Of a stretch of 64,000 nt of DNA, positions 17,015-26,000 are shown piece by piece. The stretch is from Aeromicrobium sp. Root344 (GTDB lineage Bacteria > Actinomycetota > Actinomycetes > Propionibacteriales > Nocardioidaceae). Numbering within the stretch: position 1 is the first letter of the stretch; each line of letters opens with the position of its first letter. Where the stretch lies: NCBI RefSeq assembly GCF_001425755.1, contig NZ_LMDH01000001.1, positions 789,367 to 853,366 of the forward strand, written 5' to 3'. The notes beneath the pieces are model-generated. The model did not search any database and had not been told where the DNA came from. It saw only the letters and a program-made list of their open reading frames with translations. The position numbers and the translations under genes were made by a program.

Positions 17015-17946
17015 AGCGCGTCCTCACCCTCGGCGAAGGGCTCGGCATCATCCGTACGGCCGAGACGCTGGCCACTGCGGCTCACCTCGGTGCAGGCGTC
17101 GGCGGCGCGGAGCTGAACGTCGCCATCGGGCTGGCTCGTCTGGGCACTGACGTCACCTGGCTCGGCCGCGTCGGAGCCGACGGCCTGGGTCGTCGCGTCA
17201 TCCGCGAGCTGCGGGCCGAGGGCGTCGACGTGGTCGCGCAGGTCGTCGACCAGCCCACCGGCCTGCTCCTCAAGGAGCGCGACGCGCTGGGCCGCACGGT
17301 CATCACCTACCACCGCAGCGGAAGCGCCGGCAGCACGCTCAACGCCGCCGACCTCGCCGGCGTCGACTGGTCCCGCTACGGTGTCCTGCACCTCACGGGC
17401 ATCACGCCCGCGCTGTCCGACTCGGCCGCATCGGCCGTCAGCGAGGCCGTGCGGCGTGCCAGGAACGCCGGACTGACGATCTCGTTCGACGTGAACCATC
17501 GCTCGCGGCTCTGGAGCGCGCAGACCGCGACACCCGTCCACCTCGCGCTCGCTGCCCAGTCGGACGTGCTCTTCGCCGGTCTCGACGAAGCAGCGCTCGT
17601 GGTCGGCGATCCGACCTCCGATCCGTGGGACACCGTGAAGGCACTCGCCGAGCTCGGCCCGTCGACCGTGGTGCTCAAGCTCGGCGACCGCGGCGCCCTG
17701 GCGCGGTCTGGAACCGAGCGGGCGCGGGCGAGCGCCGTACGCGTCGAGGTCGTCGACACGGTCGGCGCGGGCGATGCCTTCGTCGCCGGGTTCCTGGCCG
17801 AGCTGATCCGGGGACGGTCCGTGACGGAGTGCCTCGAGACCGCCGTCGCGGCCGGTGCCGCGGTGTGCCGCGTCCCGGGCGACTGGGAAGGCGCCATCAC
17901 CCGCGCCGAGCTCGAGGCAGAGGTCACCGACCCCGTCGTGCGCTGA
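17011..17946 (+). CDS. PfkB-family sugar kinase, probable 2-keto-3-deoxygluconate kinase
   Basis: A 311-residue ribokinase-like enzyme with the N-terminal GGAELNVAIGLARLG and the C-terminal catalytic DTVGAGDAF. Placed directly after a KDPG aldolase, it most likely phosphorylates KDG at O6 to supply that enzyme. It is the last gene of the four-gene operon and is followed by a strong bidirectional hairpin. Confidence 0.85.
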   Translation: MKRVLTLGEGLGIIRTAETLATAAHLGAGVGGAELNVAIGLARLGTDVTWLGRVGADGLGRRVIRELRAEGVDVVAQVVDQPTGLLLKERDALGRTVITYHRSGSAGSTLNAADLAGVDWSRYGVLHLTGITPALSDSAASAVSEAVRRARNAGLTISFDVNHRSRLWSAQTATPVHLALAAQSDVLFAGLDEAALVVGDPTSDPWDTVKALAELGPSTVVLKLGDRGALARSGTERARASAVRVEVVDTVGAGDAFVAGFLAELIRGRSVTECLETAVAAGAAVCRVPGDWEGAITRAELEAEVTDPVVR

Positions 17947-17954
17947 GCAACGAC

Positions 17955-17991
17955 GACGCCGGTGGCACCTCGTCGAGGTGCCACCGGCGTC
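17955..17991. terminator. Bidirectional terminator hairpin
   Basis: A perfect 16-bp stem (17955-17970 with 17976-17991) and 5-base loop lie between the convergent kinase gene and beta-helix enzyme gene. It can stop transcription from both sides. Confidence 0.85.
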
Positions 17992-18015
17992 CTTGCCGCT
18001 ACTGCTGGGCCGCGC

Positions 18016-20073
18016 TCACGGAGTCGGGCATCCCGGGAGGCCGGACTGGTTCGCGTTCAGCGAGGTCCGGTACTGCGGCGCGACGCCCGCGGCACAGATC
18101 ACGTCCCGCGCGCCCTGGGGCCAGTTGGTCCCGCTCACCTTCACGTTGTTGATGAGCTTGTTGTTGTGCGCCGTCGCGTTGGGTGCCGACACGCCACCGG
18201 AGTTGTACCAGTTGTTCTGGATGACGTTGTCGCTCGTGTTGTTGCGGAGGCTGTACGCGTTGGTGAACACGAACGAGCCGCCCTGGACCACGTTGTTCTC
18301 CCACGTCATCGATCGCGAACCCTCGTCGAGGTAGAGACCGACACCGGAGATGTTGAACAGGTAGTTCTTCGCCACGACCGCCCCGGGGTTGGCCGAGAGG
18401 TTGTAGAGCGTGCCGCCGTCCGCGAACCGCGACTTGGTGTCGTGGACGAGGTTGCCCTCCACGCGGGTGTTCTTGAGCGTGGTCGGTGTCGTGTAGAGCG
18501 TGTTCCACTTGTAGTAGCCACGATCGACGTAGTCGTTGGACCCGCCCGCGTCGTTGATGCCCCAGCCGAATCCCGTGTCGATGCCGTCGTACGGGACGTG
18601 CGAGACCTCGTTGTGCAGGATGCTCGCGTTCGTCACGTACGTGCTGAGGATGCCGCTGTTGTCCTTGTAGTCCACGGCGACCCGGTCGACGGTGTTGTTC
18701 TCGAGCCGGATGTCCTGGTTGGTCATCCGCGGGTCACTCGGGTGATGCGCGTCCGGCAGGACCCCACCCACGACGATGCCGTGACCGCTGTCCTCCATGA
18801 AGCGGTTGCCGACCACGTCGATGTCGCTGGCGCCGAGGCCGACACCCGTCACCGTCGCGTTGGCGTCGTTGCCGATGCCGAGCGCCGACGAGCCGAGGTT
18901 GGTGAACGTGTTCTCCGTGAACGAGACCCGGCTGGCGGCCGAGACCTGCACGGCTGCAGGCTCCTGGTACCAGCTCGTACGGGCGCGCTCGAACATCTCG
19001 CAGCCCCGTGAGCAGCTGCTGAACGCGTCAGCGGGACGGTAGTCGTACGCGTCCTTGATGAACGTCCCGTTCTGCTGGTCGGCGTAGCCGTGGGTCGAAG
19101 GGCCGAGCCACGAGGTGCCGGAGAACTGGATGCCCTTGAAGGCGAGTCCTTCGACGGGGTTGTCGTGCGTGCCGCCGATGCTGATCAGCGACTGCAGCCG
19201 GGGCAGCTCGATGCTCAGGTCGTTGGGGTCGACGCCGTCTGCGGGCTTGTAGTAGAGCGTGCCCTGGTCCGGGTCGATGTACCACTGCCCGGCCTGCGTC
19301 AGGAAGCTGAGCGAGTTGTCGAGGTACCAGCTCGGTCCGGCCAGGAACGAGTTCTGGACCGTGTCCCAGCCCCAGGTGTTGTTGTTCCAGGCCGGCTGCG
19401 CCATCGTGATCGTGTTCGAGCTGATGCTCTCGACGGGCGAGTAGCGGTTGGTGAAGTCACCCAGCGACTCGAACTCGATCCGTCCCTGGTCTGGCAGCGA
19501 CGCGAGGTAGCTGAGTGCCGGGTTCTTGATCGTCAGGCCCGTCGCCGTCGGCGTGACGTCCGCGTTGGCGAGACGAATCGCCGCGCGCGGCGCGATCTTG
19601 CCGTCGACGTACAGCTGGCGGCTGTCCAGCCCCTCAGGCGTCTTCGCCTCCCAGATGCCACGTCCGGCGTCGGACTTCGACCAGCCGGAGACCTTCGAGG
19701 CACCCGTGATGACCGGGTGGGCGCCAGGGGCTGCCGCCCACGTGATCGTGTGGTCGCCACCGCCGTCGTTCGCGTCGAAGCTCAACGGGTCGGACAGGCG
19801 GTACGTGCCGGCTGCGAGCTGGACGGTCACGTCGCCGCGCTTGGCGGCCGGCCGCACCACGTGCTGAGCTCGCTCGAGCGAGCACGGCATCGCCTGGCTG
19901 CAGTGCCCGCCGTCCTTTCCATCAGGCGATGCGTAGTAGGTCGTCGCCGGGTCGGCCTGGGCGCTGAGTGGCACGAGCGCCGACGCGAGGACGATCCCCG
20001 TGCCGAGCGCCGCGAGAGCCGCATACGTGCGACTCCCCCGTGTGCTTCTCCGCGATTCTGACGTCAACTTCAT
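18016..20073 (-). CDS. Secreted right-handed beta-helix enzyme, GH141-like (possible alpha-L-fucosidase)
   Basis: A 685-residue exported protein from the ATG at 20073 (GAGAGAAAG about nine bases upstream). A signal peptide ends near AQA at about residue 37. The N-terminal domain opens TTYYASPDGKDGG and has VTVQLAAGTYRLSDPLSF, ITWAAAPGAHPVITGA and RQLYVDGKIAPRA. From memory this order fits GH141, a family that includes an alpha-L-fucosidase and a xylanase. The rest is a long series of beta-helix coils rich in N and V (LENNTVDRV, NNVVQGGSF, NNWYNSGG). Its place beside a fucose-type catabolic locus, with two copies of the locus palindrome upstream, supports a glycan-cleaving role. A polysaccharide lyase is the main alternative. 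Confidence 0.6.
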   Translation of the reverse strand: MKLTSESRRSTRGSRTYAALAALGTGIVLASALVPLSAQADPATTYYASPDGKDGGHCSQAMPCSLERAQHVVRPAAKRGDVTVQLAAGTYRLSDPLSFDANDGGGDHTITWAAAPGAHPVITGASKVSGWSKSDAGRGIWEAKTPEGLDSRQLYVDGKIAPRAAIRLANADVTPTATGLTIKNPALSYLASLPDQGRIEFESLGDFTNRYSPVESISSNTITMAQPAWNNNTWGWDTVQNSFLAGPSWYLDNSLSFLTQAGQWYIDPDQGTLYYKPADGVDPNDLSIELPRLQSLISIGGTHDNPVEGLAFKGIQFSGTSWLGPSTHGYADQQNGTFIKDAYDYRPADAFSSCSRGCEMFERARTSWYQEPAAVQVSAASRVSFTENTFTNLGSSALGIGNDANATVTGVGLGASDIDVVGNRFMEDSGHGIVVGGVLPDAHHPSDPRMTNQDIRLENNTVDRVAVDYKDNSGILSTYVTNASILHNEVSHVPYDGIDTGFGWGINDAGGSNDYVDRGYYKWNTLYTTPTTLKNTRVEGNLVHDTKSRFADGGTLYNLSANPGAVVAKNYLFNISGVGLYLDEGSRSMTWENNVVQGGSFVFTNAYSLRNNTSDNVIQNNWYNSGGVSAPNATAHNNKLINNVKVSGTNWPQGARDVICAAGVAPQYRTSLNANQSGLPGCPTP

Positions 20074-20125
20074 GGTCGATCGCTTTCTCTCATCGTGGGC
20101 GTCGATGCCCCCCGGAGAAGATTTA

Positions 20126-20161
20126 TCATACGTATGACCTTTGTCACAAGGATACGTATGA
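20126..20161. promoter_or_regulatory. Double operator upstream of the beta-helix enzyme gene
   Basis: TCATACGTATGA at 20126-20137 is a perfect 12-base palindrome. GGATACGTATGA at 20150-20161 matches it at 10 of 12, with centres 24 bases apart. On the reverse strand the first site sits between TTGTGA (20149-20144) and ATAAAT (20126-20121), spaced 17, so a bound repressor would cover the promoter. Confidence 0.6.
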
Positions 20162-20222
20162 TGTTTCTTGCGCACTGTGCTGCGGCACGCCTGCGACCTG
20201 CGGGTTTGTCGTCAGAAAGCTG

Positions 20223-21128
20223 TCAGTCGGTCGCGTCGCGGAACAGCTCTGCCGCGGGTCCGACGATCAGCGGATCGGGCATCGTGACCAGCTCGGGATC
20301 CTTGTTGTCGTAGTCGAACTGGGACAGCACGTGGCGCATCGACTCGACCCGTGCGCGCTTCTTGTCGTTGCTCTTGACCACGGTCCACGGCGCCACGGCG
20401 GTGTCGGTGCGCGCGAACATCGTCTCCTTGGCGCGGGTGCAGGCGTCCCACTTGTCGAGCGACTGCAGGTCCATCGGCGACAGCTTCCACTGCCGGACCG
20501 GATCGACCTGGCGGATCGCAAAGCGCGTACGTTGCTCCGAGGCCGACACCGAGAACCAGAACTTGATCAGGTGCAGCCCGTCGTTGACCAGCATCTTCTC
20601 GAACGTCGGCGCATGCCGGATGAACTCGTCGTACTGGTCGTCCGTGCAGAATCCCATGACCCGTTCGACGCCGGCGCGGTTGTACCAGGACCGGTCGAAC
20701 ATCACGATCTCGCCGGCCGCCGGCAGGTGCTGCACGTAGCGCTGGAAGTACCACTGGGTCTCCTCACGCTCGCTCGGCTTCTCGAGCGCGACCACCCGCG
20801 CACCGCGCGGGTTGAGGTGCTCGGTGAACCGCTTGATCGTGCCCCCCTTGCCCGCCGCGTCGCGCCCCTCGAACACGATGACGAGCCGCCCGCCGGAGCT
20901 CTTGATCCAGTTCTGCAGCTTCAGCAGCTCGATCTGCAGGAGGCGCTTCTGCATGTCGTACTCCTGGACGTCCATGCGGGCCGCGTACGGGTAGCCCTCG
21001 CGCCAGGTGTCGATCGGTTGCCCGAGATGGTCGAGCAGGACCGGGTCGTCGTCCTCCAGGTCCACGACCGAGTATTCGCCCAGGCGGTCGATGTCGACGC
21101 GGGCCGGCGCCCCGAAGTCAGTGGTCAT
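20223..21128 (-). CDS. ppk2: Polyphosphate kinase 2
   Basis: A 301-residue PPK2-family enzyme that transfers phosphate between polyphosphate and nucleotides. The P-loop is FEGRDAAGKGGTI, followed by the Walker B-like DRSWYNRAGVERVMGF and the lid segment KFWFSVSASEQRTRF. The length is typical of single-domain PPK2 class I. It stands alone, divergent from the PPTase gene, and does not share promoter features with the locus upstream. Confidence 0.93.
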   Translation of the reverse strand: MTTDFGAPARVDIDRLGEYSVVDLEDDDPVLLDHLGQPIDTWREGYPYAARMDVQEYDMQKRLLQIELLKLQNWIKSSGGRLVIVFEGRDAAGKGGTIKRFTEHLNPRGARVVALEKPSEREETQWYFQRYVQHLPAAGEIVMFDRSWYNRAGVERVMGFCTDDQYDEFIRHAPTFEKMLVNDGLHLIKFWFSVSASEQRTRFAIRQVDPVRQWKLSPMDLQSLDKWDACTRAKETMFARTDTAVAPWTVVKSNDKKRARVESMRHVLSQFDYDNKDPELVTMPDPLIVGPAAELFRDATD

Positions 21129-21220
21129 GCGTGCAACCTAGGCTCCGGCGACGGCCCCGGAGTGGATGTCCGGCGACGACGGAGTGAACAGCGCTCACGT
21201 GGCCGTGATAGACCCGACAC

Positions 21221-21769
21221 GTGAGTCATGGAGTCAGCCGGCGGCTCGTCGTGGCGTGGGTCGCGGCGGCCGCCGCCGACGAGCAGCTCGCGCGACTGGC
21301 CGAGACGTTCATCGGCACAACCACCGGTGAGGCCCGCATCGTCCGCGCCTGCCGAGCATGCGGCAGCGACCGGCACGGCAAGCCGTACGTCGTCGGGCTC
21401 GAGGGCCCGATCCACGTGAACCTGAGCAAGTCCGGTGGGTTCGCCGTGCTCGCGGTCACCGACGCCGGCCCGGTCGGGGTCGACGTCGAGGCCCGGCAGC
21501 CGGGAGGCATCCCCGACGTGGCGACGTGGGTGCGCAAGGAGTCGGTCGTCAAGGCGACGGGTCACGGGCTGACGCTCGACCCTGACCTCGTCGAGGTGAC
21601 GCCCCCCGGTTCCGCGCCTGCGCTCGTCGCCTGGCCGGACACCGAGCCGCTGGGCTCGCCCGTCTGGATGTACGACCTGGAGTGCCCGGTGGGCTACGTC
21701 GCCGCTGCCGCCGTGCTGTCGAACGGTGCCCCCGAGCTGCTCATGACTGGGGCAGCTCCGGAAGGCTGA
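21221..21769 (+). CDS. 4'-phosphopantetheinyl transferase
   Basis: A 182-residue Sfp-type enzyme beginning at GTG 21221. The Mg-binding GVDVE and the downstream WVRKESVVKATGHGL (the W/F-x-x-KE-x-x-x-K motif) identify it. HVNLSKSGG matches the family's N-H-S region. It would attach phosphopantetheine to the carrier domain of the Pls-like NRPS two genes away. Its last 29 bases overlap the convergent M1 peptidase gene. Confidence 0.88.
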   Translation: MSHGVSRRLVVAWVAAAAADEQLARLAETFIGTTTGEARIVRACRACGSDRHGKPYVVGLEGPIHVNLSKSGGFAVLAVTDAGPVGVDVEARQPGGIPDVATWVRKESVVKATGHGLTLDPDLVEVTPPGSAPALVAWPDTEPLGSPVWMYDLECPVGYVAAAAVLSNGAPELLMTGAAPEG

Positions 21770-23060
21770 CCTCGCGCAGCCATGCGTCGAACAGGCCACC
21801 CACCGACGCCCCGCACACCTCACCGGCCAATGCCACGAAGTCGTCGGTCGACACCGAACCATGCGTATGCCGCTCGGTCCAGGCCTGCAGGATCTCGAAG
21901 AACCGGGCATCGCCGACCTCCGTGCGGAGGGCGTGCAGGAGCAACGCGCCCCGCTTGTAGACCCGGTCGTCGAACATCAGGTCAGGGCCGGGATCACCCA
22001 GCAGGAAGTCCTGGTCGAGACCGTCAAGGCGGTCCCAGTGCAGACGAGCGTGGTCCGTCGCGGGCTCACGGTCCGACTCCTCGGACCACAACCACTCGGC
22101 GTAGCAGGCGAAGCCTTCGTGCAGCCAGATGTCGCGCCAGCTCGTGAGGGTCACGCTGTTGCCGAACCACTGGTGGGCGAGCTCGTGGGCGACGAGACGT
22201 TCGCTGTCCCAGTCGTCGGTCGCGAAGTTGGAGCCGAAGACGGCCAGGCCCTGCGCCTCCAGCGGGATGTCGAGCTCGTCCGCGGTGATGACCGCGGTGT
22301 AGGCGGCGAACGGATAGGGCCCGAACAGTCGCCCGAACGTCGTCAGCATCTCGTCCTGTCGTGCGAACGGTCCGCCACTGATGGCCTTCCTGCCAGCCGG
22401 ATAGACCGTCCGCACCGGCACGTCCGCGCCCGTCTCCAGCACGTCGTAGCGGCCGATCTGGACCGTCGCGAGGTAGGTCGCCATCGGCGCCTCCTCGACG
22501 TGTCGCCACGTGGTGCCGGCCGACCGGCGCCGCTTGCCTTCCAGGACGCCGTTGGCCACGACTCGGTAGTTGGACGGCGCGGTGACCTCGATGACGTACG
22601 TCGCCTTGTTGGCCGGCCGGTCGTTGCAGGGAAACCACGACGGGGCACCGTGCGGTTGCGATGCGACGATCACCCCGTCGGCGAGCTCCTCCCAGCCGGC
22701 ATCGCCGTCGAGACCGGGCATGGGCTGCGGCGACCCGGCGTACGAGACCACCAGCGTGAACGTGCTTCCGGCGACGACGGTGCTGCGAGGGCGTACGACC
22801 AGCCGGTGCTTGCGCTGGGTGTATTTCGCGGCGGGTGTCCCGTCGACGCTGACCTTGGAGGCTCGCAGGCGATAGAGGTCCAGCTCGAGCTCGTCGAGGT
22901 CGCTCGACGCGACGGCGGTGATCGTCGCGCGGCCCGACAGCCGGTTGGACTCGACGCTGTAGTCGAGCTGGAGGTCGTAGTGCGTGACGTCGTACGACAG
23001 GTCACCGTGGTCCGGGACGTAGCGGTCGTCCTGCACTCCAACGGCAGCGGCGCGCGTCAC
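21741..23060 (-). CDS. M1-family zinc metallopeptidase
   Basis: A 439-residue peptidase of the short actinobacterial M1 type. It starts at GTG 23060, overlapping the NRPS stop by GTGA, so the two are translationally coupled. The zinc site is HELAHQWFG with the third ligand in LHEGFACYAEWLW. No signal peptide or membrane segment is seen. Poly-epsilon-lysine producers also carry M1-like peptidases that act on the polymer; coupling to the Pls-like gene suggests self-protection or trimming, but that is inference. Confidence 0.88.
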   Translation of the reverse strand: MTRAAAVGVQDDRYVPDHGDLSYDVTHYDLQLDYSVESNRLSGRATITAVASSDLDELELDLYRLRASKVSVDGTPAAKYTQRKHRLVVRPRSTVVAGSTFTLVVSYAGSPQPMPGLDGDAGWEELADGVIVASQPHGAPSWFPCNDRPANKATYVIEVTAPSNYRVVANGVLEGKRRRSAGTTWRHVEEAPMATYLATVQIGRYDVLETGADVPVRTVYPAGRKAISGGPFARQDEMLTTFGRLFGPYPFAAYTAVITADELDIPLEAQGLAVFGSNFATDDWDSERLVAHELAHQWFGNSVTLTSWRDIWLHEGFACYAEWLWSEESDREPATDHARLHWDRLDGLDQDFLLGDPGPDLMFDDRVYKRGALLLHALRTEVGDARFFEILQAWTERHTHGSVSTDDFVALAGEVCGASVGGLFDAWLREVSLPELPQS

Positions 23061-26000
23061 CGCGGTGCCGCGACATCGGCGTCGGCGTCGGCCCACGGCC
23101 CGATCGGGTTGCCGATCCACCGGGTCTTCTTCGGGACCGACTCGCCACGCATCACGAGCGACACCGGACCGATCGAGGCGTGCGCGCCGATCGTCGCCGC
23201 CGGGAGGATGACGCTGTGGGGTCCGAGCGTCGATCCTGGCTCGAGCGTGACGGTGTCCATGCTGAGTATCCGATCATGGAACAGGTGCGTCTGCACCACG
23301 CAGCCCCGGTTGACGGTGCATCCCGCCCCGAGGGTGATGAGGTCGGCCTCGGGCAACCAGTACGTCTCGCACCACACGCCCCGGCCGACGCGCGCTCCCA
23401 GCGACCGCAGCCAGAGGTTGAGGACGGGGGTGCCCGACGCGCTTCGCGCCAGCCATGGGGCGCCGAGCACCTCGACGAACGTGTCGGCCAGCTCATTGCG
23501 CCAGACGAAGCTGCTCCACAAGGGATGCTCCGCCGACCGGACCTTGCCGACCAACGACCACTTGGCGCCGGCGGCCACGCACGCTGCCACCGCCCCGGCG
23601 GCAATGAGCACCACGCCCGACGCCCCGCCTGCGAGGAGCCAGCTCTCAGCGGCAAGGCGCTCCAGCCCCACGACGACCACCAGCCCGAGCAGACCGTTCA
23701 CGATCAGCGGGACGACGCGCGCCAGCTCGACCAGCGCCCGCCACGTGCGGACCCGGCGCGGCGGTGCGTGGGTCCGGCTGGCGTCGGGGGTGCCAGAGGA
23801 TCGGCGGAGCTTCTGCGGCGGGCTGCCCAGCCAGGACGTGCCGGCCTTCGCCTCGGACCGACGCGGCGCGGCCGAGAGCACCGCCACCAGGCCACCCTTG
23901 GGGACCTTGCGGCCCGGCGCGGTCATCCCCGAGTTGCCGACGAAGGCCCGGCGACCGATCTTGACCTGCTCGATGCGCAGCCAACCGCCGCCGAGCTCGT
24001 ACATGCCAAGCATCGTGTCGTCGGCGAGGAACGCCCCGTCGTTGACCGACGTCAGCGACGGGAGCATCAGGACCGTGGACGCTTCGACCCCTTGGCCGAT
24101 CCTGGCGCCGAGCAGCCGTAGCCACGTCGGCGTGACGGTACTGGAGTAGAGCGGGAACAGCCACGTGCGCGCCTCGTCCATCAGCCGTACGACCGACCAG
24201 GCCTGCCAGCCGCGGAAGCTGTGCACCGGGTACGTGCCGCTGGTCAGGCCGATCGACTGCAGTCGTACGGCTGCCAGCACGAGCAGGGCCAGCGCGACGA
24301 ATCCGGTCAGGACCCCGAGCGGCGCCGCGAGCACCAGCCGACCGAACGCCTCGCCGAGGCTGTCGGCCGACCGGACGAAGGGTGCCACGGTGAGCGCTCC
24401 TGCAATGACGGCGAGGACGGGCAACAGGGCAACAGCACCGGCGACCATGGCGTACGCCACGGTCCAGCGACGGCGGCGCGGCGCCCGCGTGCTGGTGAAC
24501 GGCCCTCGCGCGGGGCCCTTGAGTCGCGCCGGCGCGCCGGACCAGTACTCACCCTCGGGGACGGTGTCGAGCACCGCCGAACCCGGTCCGATCTCGGCGC
24601 GAGCGCCGATCTGAGAGCCCGGGCCGAGCAGGCTGCGCACGCCGACGCGGGCATCCGCGCCGATCGTGACCGTGCCGATGTGGAGGGTGTCGCCATCAAT
24701 CCAGTGGCCGCTCAGATCGACCTCCGGCTCGATCGAGGCGCCGTTGCCGATGCGGATCATCCCGGTGACGGGCGGCAAGGAGTGCAGGTCCACGTCCGAT
24801 CCGACGCGTGCGCCGAGCAACCGCGCGTAGGTCGTCAGCAGCGCTGCACCTGAGAGCGAGCCGGCGCGCAGCTCGTCGGCGAGGTGCTCGGCGAGCCACA
24901 GGCGCAGGTGAACTCCACCGCCGCGGGGGTGGGCGCCCGGCGAGACCCCGCGCAGCAACGCACGCGCACCGAGCGCGGCCAGGAGCATGCGGCCCGGAGG
25001 CGCGATCAGGAGCAGCCAGCCCAGCGCGATCCACGCCCACGAGACCTGCGGCAGCCACGTCCAGCCGAGCATCGGAGCGGCGACGTGGTTGCCGGCCGCG
25101 AGCCACGTCAACCACCGCAGACCACTCAACGTACGCAGTGGGATCGTCAGGAGGACCTGCGCAGCCTGCGTCGCGGTGCGCACCGGACGTACCGGCGAGT
25201 TCTGCCGGGCCCGGTCGCTCGACATGGCGTCCAGCGTCGCGGCCAGGGCGGCGACGGAGGGCTGCTCGTACACGTCGGCGACAGTGACCTCGGGGAACTT
25301 CTCCCGGAGCCGACCAACCAGTTGCGCCGCGCTGAGGCTGCCACCCCCGAGGACGAAGAAGTCGTCCGCCGGGCTCGTGACGACCGCCCCGAGCAGGGCG
25401 AGCCACAGCGTCTTGAGCCACGCGCTCGTGCCCTCGAAGTGACTCTCTTCCGCCGACGCCTCGATGCCGGGCAAGGGCCACGGGAGCGAGTCGCGATCGA
25501 TCTTGCCCGAGGTGCGCGTGGGCATCGTGTCGAGGCGGGCCAGCCGGGGCACGAGGGCCTCGGGCATCTGGCCGCGGAGCACCGTCAGCGCAGCCGTCAG
25601 GTCGAAGCCGGGCTCGGTCGCCACGTAGCCGACGAGGATGCGGTTGCCGGCCTCGGTCGTCCGGATCGCGGCCGCAGCCGCAGCGACGCCGGGCAGCCCG
25701 AGCAGGGCGCTGTCGATCTCGCCGAGCTCGATGCGGCGGCCCCCGATCTTGATCTGCTCGTCCGCGCGACCGACGAAGACCAGGCCTTCGCCGTCGTACG
25801 CCACCAGGTCGCCGCTGCGATAGGCGCGATCCCAGCCGAGGCTCGGCATCGGAGCGTACTTCTCGGCATCCTTGGCCGGGTCGAGATAGCGCGCCAGGCC
25901 CACGCCACCGATGATCAGCTCGCCCGTCTCACCGGGCCGGACGGGTGCGCCGTTCGCGTCGACGACGGCGAGGTCCCAGCCGGCGAGCGGCAGCCCGATA

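Noticed and set aside
21861..24149. A long forward-strand open frame (762 codons) opposite the M1 peptidase and synthetase genes
   Set aside because: It is antisense to two genes with clear catalytic motifs; its translation is Arg/Gly/Val-rich with no recognisable domain, as expected for a G+C-rich shadow frame.
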